Shown here: positions 51,354-60,900 of the stretch, piece after piece
How the letters are laid out: each line of letters begins with the position of its first letter
Numbering within the stretch: position 1 is the first letter of the stretch
Source: a bacterium
Lineage (GTDB): Bacteria; CLD3; SB21
Direction of reading: 5' to 3'
Assembly (NCBI GenBank): GCA_013360215.1
Contig: JABWCP010000012.1
Coordinates: forward strand, 1-64,000
Length of the DNA stretch: 64,000 nucleotides
The notes under the pieces: model-generated
Databases searched by the model: none
The model's input: the letters and a program-made list of their open reading frames with translations, nothing else
What the model was told of the DNA's origin: nothing
Program-made: the position numbers and the translations under genes

Positions 51354-51591
51354 GTTTATGTCCTATGACATTATTTCACGTAGTTTTATTTCTTCCGTGA
51401 ACTAGTGTATGGTGATGACCGATCGTGCCGTGATATTTTTTCATTTCTTGAACTTATGGGGCATTTTTTTGTAAGTTATGTATAATTGTGACCGGGCACG
51501 TCCCTTGCCACACATCGGTTCCAATGTTCGTGCTTTCCGGTTACCCCTACCTTTTTTGAAACTGCCGACGCTGTTACGAAAGTAAAGCTTC
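51354..51591. other. intergenic region before the first propeller kinase
   Basis: About 240 bases between the tRNA terminator and the kinase gene. Its promoter should be here, but I cannot select a convincing -35/-10 pair. No open frame with a ribosome-binding site is seen. Confidence 0.3.
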
Positions 51592-54500
51592 ATGAGTATC
51601 ACATCTAAAAAAATATTTCGTCGTCTGTTTTGTTTTTTCCTTTTTCTTTTCATGTTGGCTGCCGATACGAAGGCGCTGGATCCGGAGCGCAGTGTAACGC
51701 AATACGTGCACGATGTTTGGTTGAAAGAAGACGGTTTACCCGGAATCTCCGTACTGTCGTTTTATCAAACCCGTGAAGGGTATTTATGGATCGGTTCGTT
51801 TGAAGGATTGGCGCGTTTTGACGGCGCAAAATTTACGCTTTTCAATCGCCGTTCCATTGATGCTTTTCTCAGTTACGGGCTCTGGCGAATCTTAGAAGAT
51901 AAACACGGTTATATTTGGATGGGAACCAACGGCAACGGTATTTATCGCTTTAAAGATCCTAACTTCCAACGCCTTGCCGTAACCAACGGGCTCACCAATG
52001 ACAATGTTTTATCACTGGCGATGGATCAGGATGAAATAGTTTGGGCGGGCACGCGAAAGGGATTAAACAGAATACGAATTATTTCACAAGATAGTTTTGC
52101 CGTTGAACCCGTGATGTATCGCAGTAATGTACTGCAGGACGTTTTTGGGTTGTGTACCGATCACGACGGCACCGTATGGATAGGCGCTACAAATACTATT
52201 TATCGTTATGTCGAAGGCCGCCTTGAGGAGTTTGCAAACATCGGCGAGCGCATCCGTTCGATGTATGTAGATCGCGATAATAGGATATGGATCGGCACCA
52301 CCAACCCCGGCGTTTTTCAAATTTCAGAAAATCAACTGCGCCATTTTACAACTAAAAACGGGCTCCCCCCGGAATCCATCTGGCGTGTGTGGTATGACCG
52401 TGACGGCAATGTTTGGTTGGGTTCGGATGGTATGGGTCTTTTTCGCGCCAAACCCGGAAGTTTCCGCGACGAAAACGAATTGATTTCCCTTGAGCAGTTT
52501 TCAGAAAAAGAAGGATTAACCAATAATCGAATTTCGGCGCTTTTTGAGGATCGGGAAGGCAGTTTGTGGATCGGCACATTTCGCGGTGGTCTCAATCGCC
52601 TGCGTGACGGAAAATTTATCACTTATGCATCCGCCAACGGAATGGTGCACCCGGTTGTTTATCCCATCGTACAGGAACATAACGGCGATATGTGGTTTGG
52701 TACGGAGGGCGGTTTGTCGCACTATTCGGGCAACCGTTTTGTAAATTACACGACGGCCAACGGGCTTTCCAATAATCAGGTACGCGGCATTGTTCGTGAT
52801 TCCAGGGGCCGCCTGTGGGTCGGCACGTACGGTGCGGGTTTAGATATTTTTAATCCGGCCAGTGGACGATTCGCGCCGGCTCCGTCTGCGATTAACCACG
52901 CCTTTCGCAACATTCGTGATATGCTTAAAGACCGCGAAGGCCATCTGTGGATCGGCACTATCAACAGTATCGGATTGATCAAACCAGACGGCAGCCACCG
53001 TACTTTTACCATGCAAGACGGCCTGCTTACCACATCTATTTTATGTTTGTACGAAGACATCTATGGCAACGTGTGGGCCGGTACGGATGGTGGCGGCGCT
53101 GCACGCTACGATCGTAACAAAGGTTTTTTCAGAGTACTGACGATGAAAGACGGATTGAGCAGCGATATTGTTTTTGCAATACACTGTGACCGGGACAGCG
53201 TATATTGGTTTGCGACGCAAAGCGGCATTACGCGCTACGATCCACGCGCCACAGATTTGCCGTTTGCTTCGCTCACCGTACGCCAAGGTTTGCCGGCCGA
53301 TGCGGCATTTGAAATCCTCGAAGATAATCACGGTTACATCTGGCTTGGCGGTGCAGAAGGAATTTTTCGCATCAGTAAAAAGGATTTTGAAGATGTCGCG
53401 CGCGGTAAAACCAATCAATTGACCCCGCTTCTTTTTGGCAGACCGGACGGTATGAAGACCAGCCAAACAACCCCTTCGGGACGTGCGCACAAAACATCCG
53501 ACGGAAAGCTTTGGTTTCCCACCCCTAAAGGCGCCGTGGTCATCGATCCGGATAAAATAAAAACCAACCCTGTACCGCCACCCGTGGTGATCGAACGATG
53601 CATAGCCGATGGGCAATCATGGCCGATACAAAACGATGTGGTATTGCCGCCCGGTATTTTGCGAATTGAGTTTCAATACGCCGCTTTGAGTTTTCTCGCT
53701 CCGCAGCGCGTATTTCACAAATTTAAACTCGAAGGATTTGACACCGATTGGATGGATGCCGGTACACGACGCACGGCATTCTACACGGGACTTCATCCCG
53801 GCGAATACACTTTTAAAGTCATCGCCTGCAACAACGACGGCATCTGGGCATCGGAGCCGACTTCGTTTTCTTTTACGATTCGTCCGCATTTTTACGAAAC
53901 ACGGTGGTTTTTGCTTCTCATTTTCGGCGGTATGATCGCTGCGGCTTTATCATTATACCGTTGGCGTGTTCGCCACTTGATGCACCGTGAAAAGGAACTA
54001 GCCGCATTGGTCAAACTGCGCACGCATAATCTGGAAGAAGAAAAAAAACGCACCGAGGACGCACGCATCGAAGCCGAACGTCAACGCGAAGAGGCGTTGC
54101 GCGCCAATGAGCTTAAAACACAATTTCTCGGTATGGCATCCCATGACTTAAAAAATCCGTTAGCGGCTATCATAAGTTATACCGATCTGATCATCGAAGC
54201 GTATGACGATAAAGCTCAGTCCATGCGCGATCTGGGTTATATTCGCAAGGCGGCCCATCGCATGCTTCATCTTATTAACGGTCTTCTCAATACGGTTAGC
54301 CTGGAAAGCGGAAAAGTCGTCCTGCAAAAAGAAAAATTAGATGTATCCGATTTGGTGGAACAGGTTCTTTTTAGTAATCAACAAATGCTGGAACGAAAAC
54401 GTCAACATGTGCAGGTACAAACTGTACCCGGACTCTATGTTAACGCCGACCGTGACCGTCTCTACGAAGCGCTGGATAACCTGATCAGTAACGCGATCAA

Positions 54501-54789
54501 ATATTCCGATTACGATAAAACAATACGCGTAGATTTGGGCATGAATGAACTTAAAATCATAATTCGAATCACGGATGAAGGTCCCGGAATGACTACCGAC
54601 GATATGAAAAAACTTTTCGGTAAATTTCAACGTCTTTCAGCCAAACCTACCGGCGGAGAGACATCTACAGGCTTGGGTTTGTCTATCGTCAAACAAATCG
54701 TCGAAATGCATGAAGGCCAGGTTTGGGCCGAAAGTGAATTCGGTAAAGGCAGTACCTTTGTCGTGGAGTTGCCAAGATTCACTTCATAG
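51592..54789 (+). CDS. propeller-sensor histidine kinase
   Basis: A 1065-residue transmembrane sensor kinase. A signal peptide or first anchor (about 8-28) leads to a periplasmic two-component-regulator propeller: repeated blades of the type DREGSLWIGTFRGGLNRL (about 30-630). A Y_Y_Y domain (about 700-765; ending RPHFYETRW) precedes a membrane helix, then a coiled segment, HisKA with His851 (MASHDLKNPL) and HATPase (NLISNAIKYS, DEGPGM, GLGLSIVKQIV). It has no receiver domain. Such sensors usually monitor extracellular ligands, often glycans. Only 189 bases separate it from its larger paralogue. Confidence 0.92.
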   Translation: MSITSKKIFRRLFCFFLFLFMLAADTKALDPERSVTQYVHDVWLKEDGLPGISVLSFYQTREGYLWIGSFEGLARFDGAKFTLFNRRSIDAFLSYGLWRILEDKHGYIWMGTNGNGIYRFKDPNFQRLAVTNGLTNDNVLSLAMDQDEIVWAGTRKGLNRIRIISQDSFAVEPVMYRSNVLQDVFGLCTDHDGTVWIGATNTIYRYVEGRLEEFANIGERIRSMYVDRDNRIWIGTTNPGVFQISENQLRHFTTKNGLPPESIWRVWYDRDGNVWLGSDGMGLFRAKPGSFRDENELISLEQFSEKEGLTNNRISALFEDREGSLWIGTFRGGLNRLRDGKFITYASANGMVHPVVYPIVQEHNGDMWFGTEGGLSHYSGNRFVNYTTANGLSNNQVRGIVRDSRGRLWVGTYGAGLDIFNPASGRFAPAPSAINHAFRNIRDMLKDREGHLWIGTINSIGLIKPDGSHRTFTMQDGLLTTSILCLYEDIYGNVWAGTDGGGAARYDRNKGFFRVLTMKDGLSSDIVFAIHCDRDSVYWFATQSGITRYDPRATDLPFASLTVRQGLPADAAFEILEDNHGYIWLGGAEGIFRISKKDFEDVARGKTNQLTPLLFGRPDGMKTSQTTPSGRAHKTSDGKLWFPTPKGAVVIDPDKIKTNPVPPPVVIERCIADGQSWPIQNDVVLPPGILRIEFQYAALSFLAPQRVFHKFKLEGFDTDWMDAGTRRTAFYTGLHPGEYTFKVIACNNDGIWASEPTSFSFTIRPHFYETRWFLLLIFGGMIAAALSLYRWRVRHLMHREKELAALVKLRTHNLEEEKKRTEDARIEAERQREEALRANELKTQFLGMASHDLKNPLAAIISYTDLIIEAYDDKAQSMRDLGYIRKAAHRMLHLINGLLNTVSLESGKVVLQKEKLDVSDLVEQVLFSNQQMLERKRQHVQVQTVPGLYVNADRDRLYEALDNLISNAIKYSDYDKTIRVDLGMNELKIIIRITDEGPGMTTDDMKKLFGKFQRLSAKPTGGETSTGLGLSIVKQIVEMHEGQVWAESEFGKGSTFVVELPRFTS

Positions 54790-54978
54790 CAAACGAATCA
54801 TTTTATCGTTTATACAAGGAAAGACCCATCATACAACCAACTCCGATCCGACCGGATTGAATTTTTAATAAAACGGCGGATCGCCACTCACTGTAGCGAC
54901 CGAGTTTGAATTGGAAATCAAGTTGGCAAAGGCAGCATATCCATTTTGAATTACATATAAAAAAATCATAGTGTATTT

Positions 54979-57900
54979 ATGCAATCATGTCATCCTCTTA
55001 GAAGCCGTGTTCAAATAACCCTGATTTGGTTACATTGCCTTTTCGTCACCGGTTCCTTATACGCGCTGGATCCGGATCGGCGCGTGACACAATACATGCA
55101 TACGATGTGGACGACCGATCAGGGGCTGCCACAAAATAATATTACCTCTATGATCCAAACGCGGGACGGCTATATCTGGTGTGGCACGTTGGATGGGCTT
55201 GTACGATTTGACGGTGTACGCTTTGAAGTTTTTGATAAGCGTAATACGCCGGCCATTCGCAATAATGCAATCATCACGATGTTCGAAGATCGCTCCGGTG
55301 GTTTGTGGGTAGGTACCATAGGCGGAGGCCTAGTGCATTATAAGAACGGAAAATTTATTTCTTACGGATTAACGGAGAAGTTCCCCAGTGCGTATATCTT
55401 GCATATGGCCGAAGACGAACAAGGGCGCTTGTGGTTCGCTACGCGCGACGGATTGGTCACTCGCGGCGATACGTCGTGGATTACCTATACGGCAAAAGAA
55501 GGTTTAACGCATACTTCCGTACGTTCGCTGTTTTTTGATCGTAAAGGACGGCTTTGGATCGGCTCTTCGGTCGGACTCAGTTTAATGGAAAACGGCGTGA
55601 TTCGTAAAATTTTCGCGCACGAACTTGCCGACAAAAACGTCACTTCGATCACTTCCGACAGCACGGATATCATTTGGATTACGGTACTCGGCAAAGGCGT
55701 GTATCGTATCAAGGGAGATAGCATCGCACACTTGCAAGCACCCAAAAGTATTCCTCATAATTTTATCAATGCGATCGCTCGTGATAAAAACGGTAATCGC
55801 TGGTTGGCTACCGATGGCGGTCTCTATCGTGAACATCACGGACGCTTTGAACGATTTATGGATGAATCGAATTTTCCTCTCGACAAAGTCATGTGTCTGC
55901 TGGAAGATCGCGACGGCAATTTGTGGTTTGGCACCAACGGTAGCGGGCTTAACCGTCTGCGTGATGAAAAATTTATCACTTATACGACCCTTGAAGGTTT
56001 TAAAGACAACAGCGCCAACGTCGTATTCGAAGACAGCCGTGCTCGCATCTGGGTCGGTACCGAAGCCGGCGTTTCGATCATTGACGGCGATACGATCCGT
56101 AATCTCGGTGAATCCAGCGGACTGACCAACACCAAAGTGCGTTCTTTTGCGGAAGATACAGACGGACGAATATGGGTCGGCACGCGCGAAGGTGTTTTTG
56201 TATGGAATGAGGTACGTTTCGAATCATGGAATGCGCGCCTCAAAATTCCACCCTTGGTCATTCTCTCCATGCTGCGCGCGCGCGACGGTACGATGTGGAT
56301 CGGCACCGGCGGCGCTGGTGCGGTATCTTACAAACCTCAAAACGTACAACAATATACCTCCAAACAAGGTTTAGCCGGCATCGTCGTGATCGCTATAGCG
56401 GAAGACTCGCTCGGGCGAATGTGGTTTGGCACCAATAGCGGACTGAGTCGCTTCGACGGAAAAAACTTTGTCACATACAATTCCAAAAACGGTATGTCAT
56501 CTGATATTTTTTTATCTCTGTATGTGGACAAAACCAATACGCTGTGGGCGGGTACATTTGGTAACGGACTCAACCGCTTACAAAACGACTCCATCGCCAT
56601 ATTTACGACGGCCGATGGTTTATTCAACGAAAACATGTATTCCATTCTGGAAGATGGCGAAGGTTATCTGTGGATGAGCTGCGGTAAGGGCGTGTTTCGC
56701 GTCGCCAAAGAAGATTTTGAACGATACCGTCAGAAAATAATACCCGTTATACCATGCAAAGTGTTTGGCCGCAGCGACGGTATGCGCAGCAGCGAATGCA
56801 ATGGCACTACACAACCCGCCGCATGGATGACCCGCGGCGGATGGCTTCTGTATCCGACCGGTAAAGGTCTTGCTGCCGTGAATCCGCGTTTGTTGTCGCG
56901 CGTTTCCCCGTCACCGCTGGTCGTCATTGAGCGCATGCTGGCTGAACAAAAACTCATCACCTTAGGTGAAAAAATCGAATTGACGCCGGGACACCGCCGT
57001 ATCGAATTTACATTTACCGGTTTAAGTTTTACCGCTCCGGAAAACAACACATTTATGTACCGGCTTATCGGTTTTGATAAAGAATGGATCCAAGCCGAAA
57101 AAACTCGTCATGCCGTCTATACCAATGTACCGCCCGGTGCATACCGCTTTGAGGTGATGGCTTCCAATAGCGACGGCATTTGGTCCTCGCAACCGGCGAC
57201 AGTATTATTTTCAATTGATCCGTATTTTTTTGAGACCGTGTGGTTTTACAGTTTGTCCGGTGTATTCCTTTTGTATCTCGGTTTTACGTATTACCGTTCG
57301 CGTGTGCGCGAACTGCACGAACGTCAGGAAGAACTGACACGGCTTGTACAGGAACGCACACGTAATCTGCGCGAGGAAAAAGAAAAAACCGAACACGCGT
57401 TGCGGGAATCCGAGGAAGCTAAACGCGAGATCGAAAAATCTCAGCAGGTCATTCAGTCGCAATCACAAAAATTGATCGAATTGGATAAAGTAAAAACCAA
57501 TTTCTTTACCAATATTTCTCACGAATTTCGTACCCCGCTCACATTGATCATCGGACCTTTGGAAGATGTATTGCGATCCGCCACGCTTTCGGCCGATCAA
57601 CGCGTTTCATTTGAACTCATGTTACGTCAAGCCAAGCAACTATTGGGTTTGATCAATCAACTTCTGGAGGCAGCCCGGCTTGAGTCCAATCGGGTTCAGT
57701 TTCATCCTTCACTTCGACCGCTGGTTCCTTTTGTTCGCGAACTGACTTCTATGTTTGAATCGGCGGCTCAGCGTAAAGGCATTCATCTTTCGCTGGAGAC
57801 CTCCGACGAGAAAATACAATTGTACTATGACCTTCATGCGATGGAACGCGTTTTGACAAATCTTATTTCTAATGCGATCAAGTTTACCGAGCAAGGGTTT

Positions 57901-59412
57901 ATAAAAATTACGATCAAACATAGTGAACATACGCATCGTCCGTCGGTTGTCATTTTTGTCGAAGACAGCGGACGCGGTATTCCGCAGGAACATCTCGGCC
58001 ACATCTTTCAGCGTTTTTATCAAGCGGACGGTGTCGAAGCCGATCAACTGGGGAGCGGAATAGGTCTTTCGCTGGTCCACGATTATGTGGAGATGCACCG
58101 CGGCTTGATCACTGTCGAAAGCACGGTCGGCAAAGGCACACGTTTTATGATAACGCTTTTTACCGGCGAAGAACATTTATCCGGTACGATCACACCTCAT
58201 GCTGAAATAAAAACGGAGACCGAATTTATTTACGCCCGTTCCATCGCCGCACTTTCATCCGAACATAACATTACTCCCGAAATATCAGCGCCGGATCCGA
58301 CGGAGCGTCAAACGGCCGATAAGCCTAAGGTATTGATCGCCGATGATAACGCCGATATTCGTTTGTACTTATATAACCTCTTGCGGGACGAATACCGCAT
58401 GATCATGGCGCACGACGGCGCCGCGGCGTTGGATTTGCTTCAACGGGAATTTCCGGATATGGTGCTCAGCGATGTGATGATGCCCAATATGGACGGAATG
58501 GAATTGTGCCGTCGTATCAAATCCGATGAACGCACCCGCCACATTCCGGTCATACTGCTCACCGCACGCGCCGATGAATCCAGCAAAGTGGAAAGCCTCA
58601 ATCTGGGTGCGGACGATTTTGTCGCCAAACCATTTAGCGCTAATGAACTGAAAGCACGCATGCGCAATTTGCTCGGCATCCATGCCATGAAACTGCAGTT
58701 GATCGAACAAGAAAAAATGGCTTCTTTAGGACATCTTGCCCGCGGTGTCGCACATGAAATCAATAATCCGCTCTCCTTTGTAACAGGTAATCTTTCCGTT
58801 TTGGAATCACGGCTAGCCAAACTACATCCGGATGAGAATATTAAACCCATTGTCACCGATATCATGAGCGGAACCAAACGCATTGCCGCGATCGTGCAAC
58901 ACTTGCGTGAATTCACACGTCTGGATGAAGCCGAACGTAAATTCGTTGATCTGTCCGATATGGTGGATAACATTCTCACGCTCTTAGCCGGCGAAATGCA
59001 ATCCGATATTCGCATCGAAAAAAATATCGCACAGGTGCCCATGATTGATTGTTTTCCGCGCGATCTCAATCAAGCGATAGCACAAATCCTTATGAACGCG
59101 ACATATTATGTACGTGAACGCAACCGCATTGAAAACCGGTCTCTTGGTCATATTACCATTCATCTGAACAAAACCGATGAGAAATATGTCGAACTTATCA
59201 TAGAAAACGACGGCTTCCCGATTGCACCCGAAATTCGCGAACATATATTTGAACCCTTCTTTACGACCAAACCCATCGGCAAAGGTACCGGACTGGGCTT
59301 AAGCGCTGTTTACGGCATCATTCGCCGTCACCACGGACAGATACGCTGCGTGTCGGAACCGTCCCAGCCGGTGCGCTTCATTATAATGTTACCGTTTGCA
59401 ATACCGTCATAA
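54979..59412 (+). CDS. propeller-sensor hybrid histidine kinase with two kinase modules
   Basis: A 1477-residue paralogue of the previous gene. Domains in order: signal/anchor, propeller blades (about 30-640, e.g. DRDGNLWFGTNGSGLNRL), Y_Y_Y (about 700-765), membrane helix (about 755-780), HisKA with His848 (NISHEFRTPL) and HATPase (about 840-1075), receiver with Asp1165 (LSDVMMPNMDG), then a second HisKA with His1259 (GVAHEINNPL) and HATPase ending GTGLGLSAVYGII. The second ATPase has a divergent N-box and an ENDG in place of DxGxG. This sensor-kinase-receiver-kinase order is unlike the usual hybrid kinase, which ends in a DNA-binding domain. No receiver with output lies nearby. Confidence 0.92.
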   Translation: MQSCHPLRSRVQITLIWLHCLFVTGSLYALDPDRRVTQYMHTMWTTDQGLPQNNITSMIQTRDGYIWCGTLDGLVRFDGVRFEVFDKRNTPAIRNNAIITMFEDRSGGLWVGTIGGGLVHYKNGKFISYGLTEKFPSAYILHMAEDEQGRLWFATRDGLVTRGDTSWITYTAKEGLTHTSVRSLFFDRKGRLWIGSSVGLSLMENGVIRKIFAHELADKNVTSITSDSTDIIWITVLGKGVYRIKGDSIAHLQAPKSIPHNFINAIARDKNGNRWLATDGGLYREHHGRFERFMDESNFPLDKVMCLLEDRDGNLWFGTNGSGLNRLRDEKFITYTTLEGFKDNSANVVFEDSRARIWVGTEAGVSIIDGDTIRNLGESSGLTNTKVRSFAEDTDGRIWVGTREGVFVWNEVRFESWNARLKIPPLVILSMLRARDGTMWIGTGGAGAVSYKPQNVQQYTSKQGLAGIVVIAIAEDSLGRMWFGTNSGLSRFDGKNFVTYNSKNGMSSDIFLSLYVDKTNTLWAGTFGNGLNRLQNDSIAIFTTADGLFNENMYSILEDGEGYLWMSCGKGVFRVAKEDFERYRQKIIPVIPCKVFGRSDGMRSSECNGTTQPAAWMTRGGWLLYPTGKGLAAVNPRLLSRVSPSPLVVIERMLAEQKLITLGEKIELTPGHRRIEFTFTGLSFTAPENNTFMYRLIGFDKEWIQAEKTRHAVYTNVPPGAYRFEVMASNSDGIWSSQPATVLFSIDPYFFETVWFYSLSGVFLLYLGFTYYRSRVRELHERQEELTRLVQERTRNLREEKEKTEHALRESEEAKREIEKSQQVIQSQSQKLIELDKVKTNFFTNISHEFRTPLTLIIGPLEDVLRSATLSADQRVSFELMLRQAKQLLGLINQLLEAARLESNRVQFHPSLRPLVPFVRELTSMFESAAQRKGIHLSLETSDEKIQLYYDLHAMERVLTNLISNAIKFTEQGFIKITIKHSEHTHRPSVVIFVEDSGRGIPQEHLGHIFQRFYQADGVEADQLGSGIGLSLVHDYVEMHRGLITVESTVGKGTRFMITLFTGEEHLSGTITPHAEIKTETEFIYARSIAALSSEHNITPEISAPDPTERQTADKPKVLIADDNADIRLYLYNLLRDEYRMIMAHDGAAALDLLQREFPDMVLSDVMMPNMDGMELCRRIKSDERTRHIPVILLTARADESSKVESLNLGADDFVAKPFSANELKARMRNLLGIHAMKLQLIEQEKMASLGHLARGVAHEINNPLSFVTGNLSVLESRLAKLHPDENIKPIVTDIMSGTKRIAAIVQHLREFTRLDEAERKFVDLSDMVDNILTLLAGEMQSDIRIEKNIAQVPMIDCFPRDLNQAIAQILMNATYYVRERNRIENRSLGHITIHLNKTDEKYVELIIENDGFPIAPEIREHIFEPFFTTKPIGKGTGLGLSAVYGIIRRHHGQIRCVSEPSQPVRFIIMLPFAIPS

Positions 59413-59510
59413 TACCGGTTTTTTGATATATGTAATTTTCGAAAAATTGATTTTTATCATCCCGACTCCTCATCCCGATCATAGACAAATCTCCCATAAC
59501 ATGATAGTTT

Positions 59511-59540
59511 AAGGAAGAGCTGCAAAACAGCTCTCCTTTT
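59511..59540 (+). terminator. intrinsic terminator after the hybrid kinase
   Basis: Stem AGAGCTG / CAGCTCT (59516-59522 / 59528-59534) with a CAAAA loop, preceded by AAGGA and followed by CCTTTT. Confidence 0.8.
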
Positions 59541-59551
59541 AGTTTAAATAA

Positions 59552-59581
59552 ATAACTAAATGGTTATGTAACTAATTAGTT
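59552..59581. promoter_or_regulatory. palindromic region upstream of the FadL-type gene
   Basis: Two dyads sit side by side: ATAAC-N6-GTTAT (59552-59567) and the perfect 12-mer AACTAATTAGTT (59570-59581). The arrangement suits a TetR- or MarR-type operator. It lies 30 bases before the ATG region of the FadL-type gene. Not proven. Confidence 0.35.
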
Positions 59582-59610
59582 TTTATGTACTTCCACTTTG
59601 GAGAGATCGT

Positions 59611-60879
59611 ATGAAATCTATTTTACACTCCTTTACCCGTACCCTGACACTCTTTTATATACTGGCTTTTATAAATCAGGCTTGGGCTACCGACGGATAT
59701 TTTTCACATGGCTATGGTACCAAACAAAAAAGTATGGGTGGTGTATCCACCGCGTTGACCTTTAATGCGTTTTCCGCCATCACGAACCCGGCGAATGCCG
59801 TTTATATTCAAAACAACTGGGGACTGGGTATTGCTTTCTTTAATCCCAACCGGCAATACGCCGTGAGCGGTTCACCTTCCGGTTTTCCCAATACGTTTCC
59901 GCTCACACCGGGAACGGTCAAAAGTAAAAGTACGGGATTTTTTATTCCATCCCTGAGTTACAATCGCCTGATCAATGAAAAATCCGCTTTCAATTTTGCT
60001 ATTTTTGGCAACGGCGGAATGAATACCGATTATAAAACCAATACGTTTAATACGACCAAACCCACGGGTGTTAATCTATCACAACTTTTTGTCAATACGA
60101 GTTATGCATATAAAGTGACCGACAACCATGCTTTTGGCGTTACCGCGATTTTCGGGTACCAATGGTTCGAAGCCAAAGGGCTCACAGCCTTCAGCGGATT
60201 TTCAAGATACAACACCAAACTCACGGACAATAAATCGGATAAAGCTTACGGATACGGCGCTCGTCTGGGTTATAGCGGACAGATCACGCCGCAGTTGCGC
60301 ATCGGCGCATCGTACCAAACGCGTATATGGATGACCGAATTCAACGACTACAAAGGCCTCTTTGCGGAAAAGGGTGATTTTGATGTGCCGGCCACATGGA
60401 ATGCCGGATTAGCATGGGATATTAATTCCGCATGGACGCTCGCGGCAGACCTTACTCAAATCTATTATAGCTCCGTCAAATCCGTCGGCAATCCGATGAA
60501 ACCGGCTGATTTTCAAAACGACATTTTACTCGGCGACAAAAAAGGTGCCGGATTTGGCTGGAACGATATGACGGTTTACAAAATCGGCTGCGAATATCGT
60601 CACGGCAACGATTGGTCGGCCCGCGTCGGCTACAACTACGGCAAACAACCTATCCCCACGAGCGAAGTGATGTTTAACATCCTCGCACCCGGCGTGATCG
60701 AACATCATCTCACGTTTGGCGCCAGCAAAAAAATCGGATCGAAATACGAAATCAGTTTGGCTGTCATGCGCGGTTTCTCCAATGAAGTCAAAGGTGCCAA
60801 TCCGATGGAAGCTCCGGGGCAACAAGCGATTGCGCTCAAAATGAATCAATGGGAATTTGAAATCGGTTTAGGTTTCTAA
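59611..60879 (+). CDS. FadL/OmpP1/TodX-type outer-membrane transporter
   Basis: A 422-residue outer-membrane barrel with signal peptide (to about residue 26). The family start DGYFSHGYGTKQKSMGGVSTA and ITNPANAVYI are typical of FadL-like hydrophobic-compound channels, and the protein ends with a terminal Phe (FEIGLGF). FadL members take up long-chain fatty acids or hydrocarbons. GGAGAG precedes the ATG. Twenty-one bases separate it from the molybdoenzyme gene, so they are probably co-transcribed. Confidence 0.88.
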   Translation: MKSILHSFTRTLTLFYILAFINQAWATDGYFSHGYGTKQKSMGGVSTALTFNAFSAITNPANAVYIQNNWGLGIAFFNPNRQYAVSGSPSGFPNTFPLTPGTVKSKSTGFFIPSLSYNRLINEKSAFNFAIFGNGGMNTDYKTNTFNTTKPTGVNLSQLFVNTSYAYKVTDNHAFGVTAIFGYQWFEAKGLTAFSGFSRYNTKLTDNKSDKAYGYGARLGYSGQITPQLRIGASYQTRIWMTEFNDYKGLFAEKGDFDVPATWNAGLAWDINSAWTLAADLTQIYYSSVKSVGNPMKPADFQNDILLGDKKGAGFGWNDMTVYKIGCEYRHGNDWSARVGYNYGKQPIPTSEVMFNILAPGVIEHHLTFGASKKIGSKYEISLAVMRGFSNEVKGANPMEAPGQQAIALKMNQWEFEIGLGF

Positions 60880-60900
60880 TACTTAACAGGCGATTACATC

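Noticed and set aside
53041-53616. 191-residue minus-strand frame opposite the propeller kinase
   Set aside because: It lies inside a well-supported kinase; the repeated propeller blades create long antisense frames.
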